From assembly GCF_003932505.1 (NCBI RefSeq), contig NZ_QZMU01000001.1, positions 2,551,001 through 2,615,000 of the forward strand: 64,000 bases of DNA, written 5' to 3'. The first letter of the stretch is position 1, and each line of letters opens with the position of its first letter. Shown here one piece after another: positions 17,964 through 27,799 of this stretch. Below the pieces are notes generated by a model. It saw only the letters and a program-made list of their open reading frames with translations, searched no databases and had not been told where the DNA came from. This stretch comes from Thiohalobacter thiocyanaticus. Its GTDB lineage: Bacteria > Pseudomonadota > Gammaproteobacteria > Thiohalobacterales > Thiohalobacteraceae. A program made the translations under genes and the position numbers.

Positions 17964-18112
17964 CTGGAGCTCCCTGCAAGGTTTCATACCAATCGGTATG
18001 CGCCAGTGTACCGACTGGCGCCGATGTGACAAGCCGGACCAGACAGTTGCAAAGTTCATAGGGTTAATTTAGACTAATTCTATATAAGAAAATGCTTAAT
18101 TATTTATGTTGT

Positions 18113-18119
18113 AAAGGAG
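18113..18119 (+). promoter_or_regulatory. Ribosome binding site of the peroxidase gene
   Basis: AAGGAGT, six bases before the ATG at 18126, lies in an AT-rich leader (18055-18125) that contains TATATAAG at about 18081, a possible -10 region. I do not see a convincing FNR/ANR site. Confidence 0.55.
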
Positions 18120-18125
18120 TGGGTA

Positions 18126-19163
18126 ATGAAAGCAAAATCATTTGGTTATATCGTTATAGCCAGTTCTCTCGCGGGCCTTCCTACCCTGGGGCAGGCCGAG
18201 TGGCAGGCCCTGCCGGAGCAGGCGCCGGTGCCGGCAGACAATCCCATGAGCGCGGCAAAGATCGAGCTGGGCAAGACTCTGTATTTCGATCCGCGCCTGT
18301 CCTCCACCGGGACCGTGTCCTGCAACTCCTGCCACAATGTCATGCTGGGCGGCGATGACAACCGGGACGTCTCCATGGGCGTGCACGGCAAGACCGGCAA
18401 CCGCAATGCCCCCACGGTCTGGAATTCGGCCTTCAACGCCTCCCAGTTCTGGGATGGCCGTGCCGCCGACCTGGAGGAGCAGGCCAAGGGCCCGGTGACC
18501 AACCCGGTCGAGATGGCCATGAAGGATCTGGATACCGCCATCGAGGCGATCCGTGCCATCCCGGGTTATGAGCCCATGTTCACCCAGGCCTTCGGCCCGG
18601 ATTCGGTCAGCGAGGACAACATGGCCCGGGCCATCGCCGCCTATGAGCGTACCCTGATCACGCCGAACAGCCCCTACGACCGCTATGTGAAGGGCGATCG
18701 GGAAGCCCTGACCGCGCAGCAACTGCGCGGGATGGAGGCGTTCAAGCAGGCCGGCTGCGTGTCCTGCCACAGCGGTCCGGCCTTCAACGGCGCCGATCTG
18801 GCCCGCGACGGCGGCGGCCTGTTCATGAAGTTCCCGCTGTTCACGGACAATCCCTATGTGGAGCGCTATGACTTCATGGCTGATCAGGGCCGCGCCGAGG
18901 CCACCGGCAAGGCCGCGGATGAATACATGTGGAAGGTTCCGACCCTGCGCAACGTGGCGCTCACGGCGCCCTATTTCCATAACGGATCAGTGAAGACCCT
19001 GGACGAGGCGGTGCGCGTGATGGCGAAAACCCAGCTCAACCAGGAACTGAGCGAGCAGCAGGTCGAGGACATCGTCGCCTTCCTCGGCGCCCTGACCGGC
19101 GAGTTCCCCGAGCAGAGCCTGCCGCGGCTGCCGGGTACGCCGGGTTTCACTATCATCCAGTAA
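18126..19163 (+). CDS. Diheme cytochrome c peroxidase
   Basis: Periplasmic bacterial cytochrome c peroxidase (CcpA/MauG superfamily) that reduces hydrogen peroxide using electrons from small cytochromes c. The product is 345 aa with a signal peptide cleaved near GQAEW. Two heme c motifs are seen: CNSCH (about residue 62) and CVSCH (about residue 210). Conserved peroxidase residues include FDPRLSSTGTVSC, NRNAPTVWNSAFN, FWDGRAADLEEQA and the ending KVPTLRNVALTAPYFHNGSVKTLDEAV. It is transcribed alone and followed by a good terminator. Confidence 0.93.
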   Translation: MKAKSFGYIVIASSLAGLPTLGQAEWQALPEQAPVPADNPMSAAKIELGKTLYFDPRLSSTGTVSCNSCHNVMLGGDDNRDVSMGVHGKTGNRNAPTVWNSAFNASQFWDGRAADLEEQAKGPVTNPVEMAMKDLDTAIEAIRAIPGYEPMFTQAFGPDSVSEDNMARAIAAYERTLITPNSPYDRYVKGDREALTAQQLRGMEAFKQAGCVSCHSGPAFNGADLARDGGGLFMKFPLFTDNPYVERYDFMADQGRAEATGKAADEYMWKVPTLRNVALTAPYFHNGSVKTLDEAVRVMAKTQLNQELSEQQVEDIVAFLGALTGEFPEQSLPRLPGTPGFTIIQ

Positions 19164-19186
19164 ATCGGACGTTACCGGTTGCCGCG

Positions 19187-19221
19187 AGGCGGGTGGCTCA
19201 GGCTGCCCGCCTTTTCTTTTG
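19187..19221 (+). terminator. Rho-independent terminator after the peroxidase gene
   Basis: Stem AGGCGGG (19187-19193) pairs with CCCGCCT (19206-19212) and is followed directly by TTTCTTTT. It lies 24 bp beyond the peroxidase stop. Confidence 0.85.
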
Positions 19222-19229
19222 GGCGTGTG

Positions 19230-19495
19230 GTTCTATGGATATGGATGAACACGGATGGATCAATAGCATCCATGTCAGTCACGAATGAATGTAAACAACG
19301 GGTTTCGTCATTGCGAGCGTAGCGCGGCAATCTCGTAATGCTGGCTCAAACGGTTGGAGGTTGCCGCGGCGCTGTGCACGCATAGAACCCCTTCGGGTTT
19401 CATTATGGGCACCCCACCCTTTGGGTCTGGGCATCGCAATGAGAATGCATTCTTTGGTCTTTATTCGTGTTAATCCGTGGCTATAGTCCCACTGC
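19230..19495. repeat. Nested GTCATTGCGAGCG repeat in non-coding gap
   Basis: The gap from 19164 to 19500 contains a terminator and then a composite repeat but no gene. Outer weak inverted arms are GGATGAACACGGATGG (about 19241) and TTCGTGTTAATCCGTGG (about 19465). Inside is GTCATTGCGAGCGTAGCGCGGCAATC (from 19307), closing as GCATCGCAATGAG near 19442, with a further small palindrome around GGGTTTC. Confidence 0.6.
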
Positions 19496-19500
19496 TGTGA

Positions 19501-20202
19501 CTATTCAGGTTCCTCCCGGGTATTGATCGGCTGAGTGCCGCTGTCCTGGACATTGTTCCAGTCCATCTCCGCTGGAAAGCCGCTGCCGCAGAAGTCGCGC
19601 CACTGGTTGACGATGGCGCAGAACAGGTCGGCGGTGCGCTCGGCGTCGTAGACGGCCGAATGGGCCTCGCCCTCGTCCCAGGGGAAGCCGGCGGCCTGCA
19701 CGGCGCGGGCCAGCACGGTCTGGCCATAGGCCAGACCGGCCAGGGTGGCGGTATCGAAGGTGCTGAACAGATGGAAGGGGTTGCGCTTGAGGTTGCAGCG
19801 CTCGGCGGCGGCCTTCATGAAGGCCAGGTCGAAGGAGGGATTGTGGCCGACCAGGATGGCGCGGGTGCAGCCGGTGTCCCTGATCTGCTGACGGATGGGT
19901 TTGAACACCTGCGCCAGCGCCTCCTTTTCCGGCTTGGCGAAGCGGAAGGGGTGATAGGGGTCGATGCCGGTGAAGGCCAGCGCCCGCGGGTCGAGATTGG
20001 CGCCCGCGAAGGGCTCGACATGGACCGCGTGCGTCTCCCTGCGTGACATGTGCCCGCTCGCGTCCAGTTCCAGGGTGACGGCGGCGATTTCCAGCAGGGC
20101 GTCCTTGCGCGCGTTGAAACCGGCGGTTTCCACATCCACGACCACGGGCAGGAAGCCGCGGAAACGTCGCGACATGGGGGAGACGGGGGCGGGGTCTGAC
20201 AT
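19501..20202 (-). CDS. rnt: Ribonuclease T (DEDD 3'-5' exonuclease)
   Basis: Exoribonuclease that trims the 3' ends of tRNA and stable RNAs. The 233-residue product starts at [19 protein letters not shown]; the frame is open further upstream but that part is not conserved. The DEDDh exonuclease motifs are visible: [22 protein letters not shown] (Exo I), [19 protein letters not shown] (Exo II) and [14 protein letters not shown] (Exo III with catalytic His). [16 protein letters not shown] is characteristic of RNase T rather than other DEDD enzymes. It is divergent from the TraB/GumN gene, with a 73-bp shared upstream region. Confidence 0.94.
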   Translation of the reverse strand: MSDPAPVSPMSRRFRGFLPVVVDVETAGFNARKDALLEIAAVTLELDASGHMSRRETHAVHVEPFAGANLDPRALAFTGIDPYHPFRFAKPEKEALAQVFKPIRQQIRDTGCTRAILVGHNPSFDLAFMKAAAERCNLKRNPFHLFSTFDTATLAGLAYGQTVLARAVQAAGFPWDEGEAHSAVYDAERTADLFCAIVNQWRDFCGSGFPAEMDWNNVQDSGTQPINTREEPE

Positions 20203-20275
20203 GCTGCCAGCATACCCAATGCCGGGCGGATTTGCGATCATGACCGGCAGGGACGATTCCTGCGGAAAGGGGAGA

Positions 20276-21175
20276 ATGATGCGGATAATGAAAGCCACTA
20301 CAGGGGCCGCGCCAGTGCGGGGTGCGGCACTGCTCTGGCTGTTGCTGGCGCTGGCATGGCTGAGTCCGGTCTGGGCCGAGGCGCAGGGGAGGCTGTGGCG
20401 CATCAGCGCCGAGGGCGTTGAGCCGAGCTACCTGTTCGGGACCATGCACTCGGAGCATCCCGAGGTGATCCGGCTGCCGGCGGCGGTCGAGCATGCCTTT
20501 GCCCGTTCCGAACAACTGGTGCTGGAGATGGTCCTGGACGAGACGGCGATACTTACCACCGTCCAGGCCGGCCTGTTCGAACCGGGCCGGGATCTGAAGT
20601 CAGTGCTGCCGCCGAACCTGTACCGGGAGACGGTGGAGGCCATGGCGGACTACGGCATTCCCGAGCCGGTCCTGCGCCGCTACAAGCCCTGGATGATCTT
20701 CTCCACCCTGATGCTGCCCCGCTCGCGCAGCGGGCTGTTTCTGGATATGCGTCTGTATCAGCAGGCGCTGGCGGCGGACAAGCCCGTTGCAGGCCTGGAG
20801 ACGGCTGCCGAGCAGATCGGTGTCTTCGACAGCATGCCGATGGCCGATCAGGTCAGTATTCTGCGCGATACCCTCGACAACCGGGACCGTTTCGAGGCCT
20901 GGTTCGAGGACATGCGCCGGGTGTATCTGAGCGGGGATCTGGAGGCGCTGGCGGCGTTCAGCGACCGGATGATGGGCGATATCGATCCGGCACTGGTCGA
21001 GCGTTTCAACCGCCGCTTCGTCACTGAACGCAATCACCGCATGGCCGCGCGGCTGCAGCCGGTCCTGCGCCAGGGCGGGGCCTTCATCGCGGTCGGGGCG
21101 CTGCACCTGCCAGGCGAGGAGGGCATCATCGCACTGCTGCGCGAGGCGGGGTATGAAGTGGAGCGTGAGGAGTGA
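20276..21175 (+). CDS. TraB/GumN family protein
   Basis: A 299-residue exported protein of the TraB/GumN (Tiki-like) family, whose bacterial members are mostly uncharacterised and are thought to be metal-dependent proteases by analogy with Tiki. The N-terminus (about residues 10-32) is a signal peptide or anchor ending in WAEAQG. The conserved opening is [25 protein letters not shown], with the GTxH motif; the closing motif is [27 protein letters not shown], with the GxxH motif. Two adjacent ATG codons (20276 and 20279) follow AAAGGGGAG, so the exact start is uncertain by one codon. Confidence 0.9.
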   Translation: MMRIMKATTGAAPVRGAALLWLLLALAWLSPVWAEAQGRLWRISAEGVEPSYLFGTMHSEHPEVIRLPAAVEHAFARSEQLVLEMVLDETAILTTVQAGLFEPGRDLKSVLPPNLYRETVEAMADYGIPEPVLRRYKPWMIFSTLMLPRSRSGLFLDMRLYQQALAADKPVAGLETAAEQIGVFDSMPMADQVSILRDTLDNRDRFEAWFEDMRRVYLSGDLEALAAFSDRMMGDIDPALVERFNRRFVTERNHRMAARLQPVLRQGGAFIAVGALHLPGEEGIIALLREAGYEVEREE

Positions 21176-21176
21176 G

Positions 21177-21263
21177 GCGTAGGATGGGTGAAGCGAAGCG
21201 CAACCCATCGCCTCGTGGCACGGTGCTGGGTTACGGCGCTGCGCGCCTTCACCCATCCTACAA
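21177..21263. repeat. Palindrome GTAGGATGGGTGAAGCG / CACCCATCCTAC
   Basis: Inverted repeat filling the 82-bp gap between convergent TraB/GumN and pyrC. The arms are GTAGGATGGGTGAAG and CTTCACCCATCCTAC, with an inner CAACCCATCG/TGGGTTACGG pair. It overlaps the last bases of pyrC slightly and could act as a bidirectional hairpin. Confidence 0.75.
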
Positions 21264-22289
21264 TTGCAATCGCCAGGCGATCTCCTTGCCCGCGCGCAGC
21301 GGGATGACCTTCTCCTTACCCAGCGGATAGCTCTCGGGCACCGTCCAGGGCTCCCGGACCAGGGTGACGGTGTCCCGGTTGCGCGGCAGACCATAGAAAT
21401 CCGCCCCGAAGTGGCTGGCGAAACCCTCCAGCCGGTCCAGCGCCCCGGCCTGTTCGAAGGCCTCGGCGTAGAGTTCGATGGCGGCATGGGCGGTATAGAG
21501 CCCGGCGCAGCCGCAGGCGCTTTCCTTGGCATGCTGCGGGTGCGGGGCACTGTCGGTGCCGAGAAAGAATTTCGGACTGCCGCTGGTGGCGGCCGCGATC
21601 AGTGCCTCGCGGTGCGTCTCGCGCTTGAGCACCGGCAGGCAGTAGTAGTGCGGACGGATGCCGCCGACCAGCATGGCGTTGCGGTTGTAGAGCAGGTGAT
21701 GGACGGTCAGGGTGCCGGCCACGTTCGGACCGGCCCCCTGCACGAACTCGATACCCTGACGGGTGGTGATGTGCTCCAGCACCAGTTTGAGTTCGGGCAG
21801 GCGCCGGTGCAGCGGTTCCAGGTGGCGTTCGATGAACACCGCCTCGCGATCGAAGATGTCGATGTCCGGTTCGGTCACCTCACCGTGGACCAGCAGCGGC
21901 AGGCCGGCCTCGGCCATCGCTTCCAGGGCGGGCCAGGTCCTGTGCAGATCGGTCACGCCGGCATCGGAATGGGTCGTGGCGCCGGCCGGGTAGAGCTTGA
22001 CCGCATGCACATGGCCGCTGGCCGCCGCCGTGCGGATCTCCTCCGGACTCAGGGTGTCGGTCAGATACAGGGTCATCAGCGGGGTGAATTCCACGCCCGC
22101 AGGCACCGCGGCCAGGATGCGTTCACGATAGGCCAGCGCCTGCTCCGTGCGGGTCACCGGCGGCTTGAGATTGGGCATGATGATGGCCCGGGCGCACTGG
22201 CGGGCGCTGTGCGGGACCACGTCGGCCAGCACCGGACCATCGCGCAGGTGCAGGTGCCAGTCGTCGGGGCGGGTGAGGGTAAGTTGCAT
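21258..22289 (-). CDS. pyrC: Dihydroorotase (class II)
   Basis: Zinc amidohydrolase closing carbamoyl-aspartate to dihydroorotate in pyrimidine synthesis. The product is 343 aa, normal for the E. coli-type enzyme. Metal ligands and motifs: DWHLHLRDG (HxH, about residues 12-15), the carboxylated lysine in [15 protein letters not shown] (about 96), LLVHGEV, LEHITT, and GTDSAPH for the catalytic aspartate. The substrate-binding loop [17 protein letters not shown] is present. It is convergent with the TraB/GumN gene and divergent from the pdh operon. Confidence 0.96.
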   Translation of the reverse strand: MQLTLTRPDDWHLHLRDGPVLADVVPHSARQCARAIIMPNLKPPVTRTEQALAYRERILAAVPAGVEFTPLMTLYLTDTLSPEEIRTAAASGHVHAVKLYPAGATTHSDAGVTDLHRTWPALEAMAEAGLPLLVHGEVTEPDIDIFDREAVFIERHLEPLHRRLPELKLVLEHITTRQGIEFVQGAGPNVAGTLTVHHLLYNRNAMLVGGIRPHYYCLPVLKRETHREALIAAATSGSPKFFLGTDSAPHPQHAKESACGCAGLYTAHAAIELYAEAFEQAGALDRLEGFASHFGADFYGLPRNRDTVTLVREPWTVPESYPLGKEKVIPLRAGKEIAWRLQL

Positions 22290-22573
22290 AAAATGGCTCC
22301 GGTTAGGTCGCGGGCCGGGTCGGCCCGACGCGCGCCCGGTGATGGTTCGGGCCTTGTTTTGGCTGGGTTTTTTCGTTCAATAGTGTGATGTGAACCGGCC
22401 GTCCTGCCTTGACCTGACGGGATAAAACACAGATCATATCGCGCTTGTTTTGATTCGGGTATCCCGTGAGGGTCCCGGCGCGTGTTCCCTGCGCGCCCCG
22501 AATTCAGCTGATGCGCCGTGATTTTGGCGTGCTCAGGGTATCCATTCCCCAGCGTGAGATCCAAGGGAGTTTC

Positions 22574-23566
22574 ATGAACGTCGCGGACAAGAAACGGCTA
22601 CTGCGCGAAATGCTTTTTGCGCGGCGCTTTGAAGAACGCTGCTACGAGGCCTACGTCGAACGCAAGATCGGCGGCTTCCTGCATCTGTACCCGGGCCAGG
22701 AGGCCTGCGCCTTCGGTGTGATGGAAGCTGCGCGGCCGGGCCGGGATTATGTCATCACCGGTTACCGGGATCATGTCCATGCCATTCGCTGCGGTGCCGA
22801 TCCCAAGGCGATCATGGCGGAACTCTACGGCAAGGAGACCGGTTCCAGCCGGGGCCGCGGCGGCTCCATGCATATATTCGATGTCGAGCACCACTTCATG
22901 GGCGGCTATGCCCTGGTTGGCGGTCCCTTCCCGCTGGCCGCCGGCATGGCCAAGGCCATCAAGATGAAGGGCGACGACGACATCGCCATCTGCTTCCTGG
23001 GCGATGCCGCCAACAACCAGGGTACCTTCCATGAGTCGCTGAACATGGCCGCCCTGTGGGAGCTGCCGGTGCTGTACGTATGCGAGAACAACCTCTATGG
23101 CATCGGTACCCGCATCGACCGTTCCACCGCCGTGGTCGAGCAGTACAAGCGCGTCAGCGCCTACGGCATCCCCTCGGACCAGATCGACGGCCAGGATATC
23201 GAGGTCGTGTTCAAGGCCGCCCAGAAGGCGGTCAAACATGTGCGCTCCGGCAAGGGCCCGTACTTCCTGGAACTGCTGACCTACCGTTACCGCGGCCACT
23301 CCATGTCCGACTCCAACGCCTACCGCTCCAAGGACGAGGAGAAGATGTGGAGCAAGCGTGATCCCATCATCATGCTGCGCGACCGGCTGATCGAGGCCGG
23401 CGAGATCACCAAGGACGACTACAAGGCGATGGATACCGAGATCCTGGACCAGATCGAGGACGATATCATCGCCTACGCCGAGAGCTCGCCTGAACCCAAG
23501 GTGGAGGAGCTGGAGAAATACGTCCTGGCCGAGAATGACCCCTGGGTGCGCGGAGGTAAGAACTGA
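22574..23566 (+). CDS. pdhA: Pyruvate dehydrogenase E1 component, alpha subunit
   Basis: TPP-dependent decarboxylating subunit of an alpha2beta2-type pyruvate dehydrogenase. The 330-residue product begins MNVADKKRLLREML after AAGGGAG; upstream in-frame codons are not conserved. The TPP/Mg motif is GDDDIAICFLGDAANNQGTFHES (about residues 135-157). The phosphorylation-loop region YRYRGHSMSDSNAYRSKDE is intact, as are GGFLHLYPGQEA and RGRGGSMHIFD. It overlaps pdhB by one base (TGATG). The operon continues into an unusual E2-E3 fusion. This subunit type is typical of mitochondria, alphaproteobacteria and Gram-positives, unlike the homodimeric AceE of E. coli. Confidence 0.95.
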   Translation: MNVADKKRLLREMLFARRFEERCYEAYVERKIGGFLHLYPGQEACAFGVMEAARPGRDYVITGYRDHVHAIRCGADPKAIMAELYGKETGSSRGRGGSMHIFDVEHHFMGGYALVGGPFPLAAGMAKAIKMKGDDDIAICFLGDAANNQGTFHESLNMAALWELPVLYVCENNLYGIGTRIDRSTAVVEQYKRVSAYGIPSDQIDGQDIEVVFKAAQKAVKHVRSGKGPYFLELLTYRYRGHSMSDSNAYRSKDEEKMWSKRDPIIMLRDRLIEAGEITKDDYKAMDTEILDQIEDDIIAYAESSPEPKVEELEKYVLAENDPWVRGGKN

Positions 23567-24546
23567 TGGCAGAACTGATGTACTGGGAAGCGCTCCGTCG
23601 CGCCCACGACGAGGAGATGGCCAACGACCCGCTCGTGATCTGCATGGGCGAGGACATCGGCATGGCCGGCGGCACCTACAAGGCCACCCAGGGCCTGTAT
23701 GACAAGTACGGCGCCGAGCGCGTCATCGATACTCCGATTTCGGAGAATGGCTACACCGGTCTCGGCATCGGTGCCTCCTTCCTGGGCTTGCGGCCGATCA
23801 TCGAGATCATGTCGGTCAACTTCGCCTGGCTGGCGCTGGACCAGCTGTTCAACTCCGCGGCCAAGGTACGCTACATGTCCGGCGGCCAGCTCGAGGCCCC
23901 GGTGGTGGTGCGCTCGCCCGGCGGCGTCGCGCACCAGCTGGGCGCCCAGCACTCGGCGCGCATGGAGAAGGTGTTCATGGGTATAGCCGGGCTGCGGGTG
24001 GTCACGCCCAGCAACCCGCGCCAGGCCTATGGCCTGCTCAAATCGGCGGTGCGCTGCAACGATCCGGTTTATATCAACGAGCATGAGCTGATGTACAACT
24101 TCAAGGGCGAGGTGCCGGACGAGGAATATTTCCATCCACTGGAGGGTTCCGAGGTGGCGCGTGAAGGGAAGGACGTCACCCTGTTCGGCTACAACATCTC
24201 CGTGCACTGGTGCCTGCAGGCGGCCGAGACATTGTCGCAGCAGTACGGCATCGAGGCCGAGGTGGTCGATCTCTACGCCCTCAGTCCGCTGGACCGGGCC
24301 GGCATTCGCGCCTCGGTGAACAAGACCCATCGTGCCGTGATCGTCGAGGAGGCCGAGGCCCCCGTCGGTGTCGGGTCCGAGGTGATGGCCATTATCAATG
24401 AAGAGTGCTTCTTCGAACTGGATGCCGCGCCGGTGCGCGTTTCCGCGGCCAACGTGCCCATGCCCTACAATCACACCCTGGAGCGGGCAGCGATTCCGAA
24501 GGCCGACGATGTAGTGGCGGCCGTGCGGAAGATGTTCGGGAAGTGA
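23566..24546 (+). CDS. pdhB: Pyruvate dehydrogenase E1 component, beta subunit
   Basis: Partner of PdhA in the E1 heterotetramer. The product is 326 aa, of normal length. It begins MAELMYWEALRRAHDEEMAND, followed by CMGEDIGMAGGTYKATQGL, DTPISENGYTGLGIGASF and AWLALDQLFNSAAKVRYMSGG, all standard beta-subunit blocks. The C-terminal transketolase domain has AEVVDLYALSPLDRAGIRASV, HRAVIVEEAEAPVGVGSEV and RVSAANVPMPYNHTLE. Start codon overlaps the pdhA stop, which indicates coupling. A 180-bp repeat-bearing gap separates it from the E2-E3 gene. Confidence 0.95.
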   Translation: MAELMYWEALRRAHDEEMANDPLVICMGEDIGMAGGTYKATQGLYDKYGAERVIDTPISENGYTGLGIGASFLGLRPIIEIMSVNFAWLALDQLFNSAAKVRYMSGGQLEAPVVVRSPGGVAHQLGAQHSARMEKVFMGIAGLRVVTPSNPRQAYGLLKSAVRCNDPVYINEHELMYNFKGEVPDEEYFHPLEGSEVAREGKDVTLFGYNISVHWCLQAAETLSQQYGIEAEVVDLYALSPLDRAGIRASVNKTHRAVIVEEAEAPVGVGSEVMAIINEECFFELDAAPVRVSAANVPMPYNHTLERAAIPKADDVVAAVRKMFGK

Positions 24547-24552
24547 ATCTTT

Positions 24553-24705
24553 AGTTAACCGCCAAGGCGCCAAGTACGCCAAAAAAAGATAATGCCTGGT
24601 TGTAAAGGATGCCGGCCTTGACGCCGCATCGGAGCTTCAATGGAAGCCGGTGCATCTGATACGACCAGATTGTCCTGGCGTCCCTGGCGCCTTGGCGGTT
24701 CAAAT
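24553..24705. repeat. Inverted repeat AACCGCCAAGGCGCCAAG / CTTGGCGGTT
   Basis: Left arm TTAACCGCCAAGGCGCCAAG near 24556 and right arm CTGGCGCCTTGGCGGTTC near 24684 bracket the gap between pdhB and the E2-E3 gene. A related element follows the E2-E3 gene at 27802, so that gene is bracketed on both sides. Confidence 0.7.
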
Positions 24706-24726
24706 ACAAATCAGGATGCTATCCCC

Positions 24727-27700
24727 ATGGCAGACCCCTACGTAATCAAGATGCCCCAGCTCTCGGACACCATGACCGAGGGCGTGATTGTGAGCTGGGA
24801 GAAGAACATCGGCGACAAGATCAGCCGCGGCGACATCGTCGCCACGGTGGAGACCGACAAGGCCATCATGGATGTGGAAGTGTTCCGCGAGGGATACCTG
24901 TCCGGCCCCATCGCCCCGGTCGACAGCACCGTGCCGGTGGGTGAGGCCATTGCCTATATCGTTGCCTCGGAAGAGGAGGTGCAGGAAGGCGAGGCCGAAG
25001 CGCCCGCCGCGCCGGCAGCCGCCGAAACCGGCGGCGGGGAAGCGGCGGCGCCGGAGGAATCCGCTGCTGCAGCGGAGCCGGCCGCAGCGGAAGCATCCGC
25101 CGGCAGTCACGAACCGGAAGGCGCCCTGCATACCATCAAGATGCCGCAGCTCTCCGACACCATGACCGAAGGCGTGGTGGTGAGCTGGGAGAAGCAGCCC
25201 GGAGACCGGATCGAGCGCGGCACAGTGGTGGCCCAGGTTGAGACCGACAAGGCCATCATGGACGTCGAGGTGTTCAAGGAGGGCTTTCTCTCCGGCCCCA
25301 TCGCGCCGGTGGACAGCACCGTGCCGGTGGGCGGTCCGCTGGCCTATCTGGTGGCCGAATCCGGCCAGGTGGTGACCGGGGAGGCCGCACCCGCCGCGGC
25401 CGCGAAGTCGGCTGAAAAGACGGAAACCGCCGCATCCGTGCCGTCTGCTGCCGCGCGACCGGCCACGCCGGCCTCCGTGCCGGGCGGCACCCCGGCACCG
25501 CGGCCGCAGGGTCGCGGCGCGACACCCTTTGCCCGCAAGGTCGCCGGCCAGCAGGGCGTGGATCTGAACACCGTCCCCGGCACCGGCCCCGGTGGCGTGG
25601 TGGTGGCCGCCGATGTCGCCAATGCCAAACCGGCCGGCGCCGCCGCCCCCGGCGGCTTCCCGCAGGTGGATGTCCCCGGCGAGGGCCGCAAGATGAACAA
25701 GCTGGAAGCGGCCATCAGCCGGACCATGACCGAGTCGCTGTCCATGCCCACCTTCCACGTCACCAGCCACATCCGACTGGGCAACCTGATCAAGGCCGCC
25801 AAGGGCAAGGGCGTCTCGGTCACGGTCGCCATCGCCAGGGCCTGCGCCGAGGCGATGCAGAACCATCCGAAGATGAACTGGTGCTACAAGCCGCAGGATC
25901 AGCTGGTCGAGCGCGCCAATGTCGATGTCGGCATGGCCGTGGCCATCGAGGGCGGTCTGGTGGTGCCGGTGCTGCGCAACTGTGAATCGCGCTCGCTGGA
26001 GGATTTGAACGAGGACTGGCAGGACCTGGTCGAGCGCGCCCGCAAGCGCAGGCTCAAGCCCGAGGAGTATTCCGGCTCCACCTTCCAGGTCTCCAACATG
26101 GGCATGTTCGGTGTCAGCCACTTCGACGCCATCCCCACCCCGGGCATCGCCGCCATCCTCGCCATCTCCGCCGACGGCGAACAGGGCAGCCCTTTCACCA
26201 TCACCGGCGATCATCGCGTGGTCAACGGTGCCGACGTGGCCCTGTATCTGAAGGATCTGAAGGAACTGATCGAGCAGCCCGAGAGCTGGATGGGTCCGAC
26301 CGGCCCGGCCATCCCCGAGGGCGACTGGGACTATGACGTCGTCGTCATCGGCGGCGGTCCCGGCGGCGAGGACTGCGCCCGCGATCTGGCCGGTCACGGT
26401 CACAAGGTCGCACTCATCAATGATTCGCCCTTCCCCGGCGGCGAGTGCCTGTGGCGCGGCTGTATCCCCTCCAAGGCCTGGCGCGCGGCGGCCGACCGCA
26501 TCCGCGACCGCGGCCACGATGCCGATCTCGGCATCAAGGGTACCAACAAGGCCGAACTGGAATGGAAGACCCTGGAGGCGCACCGGCGCAATGTGCTGGA
26601 GACGCGCGGCCAGATGGCGCTCAAGACCGACAAGGGCGTGAAGATCAATTACATCCAGGGCTACGGCCGTTTCGTCGACGAGCATCATGTTGCCATCGAC
26701 AGCGGCGGCAACCAGGACGACCCGCACAGCCGTGCCAAAACCGGTGATGGTAAGAACGCCAAAACGGTCAGTTTCGGCTGCGCCGTCATCGCCACCGGTG
26801 CGCCGCCGTTCGTGCCGCCCATCGACGGCGCCCGCGAGGGCCTGGAGTCCGGTTCGGTGCTGACCTCGGATACCGTCTGGATGCTGGACAAGCCGCCGAA
26901 GAAGCTGGTTGTGGTCGGCGGTGGCGCCATCGGCGTTGAGATGGCGCAGATCTTCCAGGACTTCGGCGCCCAGGTCACCCTGCTGGAGGCGCAGGACCGC
27001 ATCCTGGCCGAGGTCGAACCCGAGATCGCCAAGCATCTGACAAAGGTGCTCAACGACGATCCGCGCCTGACCGTGCATACCTCGGTCAAGCTGGACAAGA
27101 TCAGCGGCAAGCCCGGCGCGGTGACCGCGAAGTACTCCGACGCCGAAGGCAAGTCGCACCAGCTCAAGGCGGACTATGTCATCATGGCCACCGGCAAGCG
27201 GCCCGAGATCGACGGTCTCAACCTGGATCAGGCCGGGGTGGAAACCGACGGCCCGGTGATCAAGGCCGACGCCCGCTGCCGCAGCAGTGTTCCGCACATC
27301 TTCGCCATCGGCGATGTCATCGGCGGGCTGATGCTGGCGCACACTGCTGCCCAGCAGGGCCGGGTGGCCGCCATGAGCATCCTCGGCGAGGATATGAAGT
27401 ACGATCAGGATAAGGACTGCGGCGTCATCTTCACCCGTCCCGAGGCCGGCTTCGTCGGCCTGTCGGTGGCCCAGGCCAAGGAGAAGGGCATCGACGCGGT
27501 CGAGGCCAAGGTGCCGATGAACATCGACGCCAAGGCGATGATCAACCGGGAGGAGCACGGCCTGATCAAGCTGGTCGCCGACAAGGCCACCCAGCGCATC
27601 ATCGGCGTGCACTTCCTGGCCGACCACACCGACACCCTGATCGGCGAGGCGGTGATGATGGTCAGCGCCGGGCTGACCCTGGAGCAGGTCGGCAACGCCA

Positions 27701-27798
27701 TCCACCCGCACCCGACCCAGACCGAACTGTTCGGCGAACTGGCCCGGCGGCTGCTGTCGCGGCTGCGCCGGAGCGCGAAGGTCAAATCAAAGGCTTAA
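24727..27798 (+). CDS. Fused dihydrolipoamide acetyltransferase (E2) and dihydrolipoamide dehydrogenase (E3)
   Basis: One 1023-residue protein carries both E2 and E3. Order: lipoyl domain 1 (about 1-80, lipoyl Lys45 in ETDKAIM), Ala/Glu-rich linker, lipoyl domain 2 (about 133-210, Lys175), linker, E1/E3-binding domain (about 264-300, ATPFARKVAGQQGVDL), catalytic E2 core (about 320-530), then full E3 (about 535-1023). E2 has His496 in DHRVVNG, with Asn500 where the family normally has Asp (HxxxDG). E3 shows the FAD motif VVVIGGGPGGEDCA, redox cysteines 574 and 579 in GGECLWRGCIPSK, NAD motif VVVGGGAIGVEMAQ and active-site HPHPTQTE. Start MADPYVIKMPQLSD is the family start. The operon supplies pdhA and pdhB. 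Confidence 0.93.
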   Translation: MADPYVIKMPQLSDTMTEGVIVSWEKNIGDKISRGDIVATVETDKAIMDVEVFREGYLSGPIAPVDSTVPVGEAIAYIVASEEEVQEGEAEAPAAPAAAETGGGEAAAPEESAAAAEPAAAEASAGSHEPEGALHTIKMPQLSDTMTEGVVVSWEKQPGDRIERGTVVAQVETDKAIMDVEVFKEGFLSGPIAPVDSTVPVGGPLAYLVAESGQVVTGEAAPAAAAKSAEKTETAASVPSAAARPATPASVPGGTPAPRPQGRGATPFARKVAGQQGVDLNTVPGTGPGGVVVAADVANAKPAGAAAPGGFPQVDVPGEGRKMNKLEAAISRTMTESLSMPTFHVTSHIRLGNLIKAAKGKGVSVTVAIARACAEAMQNHPKMNWCYKPQDQLVERANVDVGMAVAIEGGLVVPVLRNCESRSLEDLNEDWQDLVERARKRRLKPEEYSGSTFQVSNMGMFGVSHFDAIPTPGIAAILAISADGEQGSPFTITGDHRVVNGADVALYLKDLKELIEQPESWMGPTGPAIPEGDWDYDVVVIGGGPGGEDCARDLAGHGHKVALINDSPFPGGECLWRGCIPSKAWRAAADRIRDRGHDADLGIKGTNKAELEWKTLEAHRRNVLETRGQMALKTDKGVKINYIQGYGRFVDEHHVAIDSGGNQDDPHSRAKTGDGKNAKTVSFGCAVIATGAPPFVPPIDGAREGLESGSVLTSDTVWMLDKPPKKLVVVGGGAIGVEMAQIFQDFGAQVTLLEAQDRILAEVEPEIAKHLTKVLNDDPRLTVHTSVKLDKISGKPGAVTAKYSDAEGKSHQLKADYVIMATGKRPEIDGLNLDQAGVETDGPVIKADARCRSSVPHIFAIGDVIGGLMLAHTAAQQGRVAAMSILGEDMKYDQDKDCGVIFTRPEAGFVGLSVAQAKEKGIDAVEAKVPMNIDAKAMINREEHGLIKLVADKATQRIIGVHFLADHTDTLIGEAVMMVSAGLTLEQVGNAIHPHPTQTELFGELARRLLSRLRRSAKVKSKA

Positions 27799-27799
27799 T

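Noticed and set aside
24700-27711. A 1003-codon antisense frame across the E2-E3 gene
   Set aside because: Same compositional artefact. The plus-strand product has complete lipoyl, E2 and E3 motifs.
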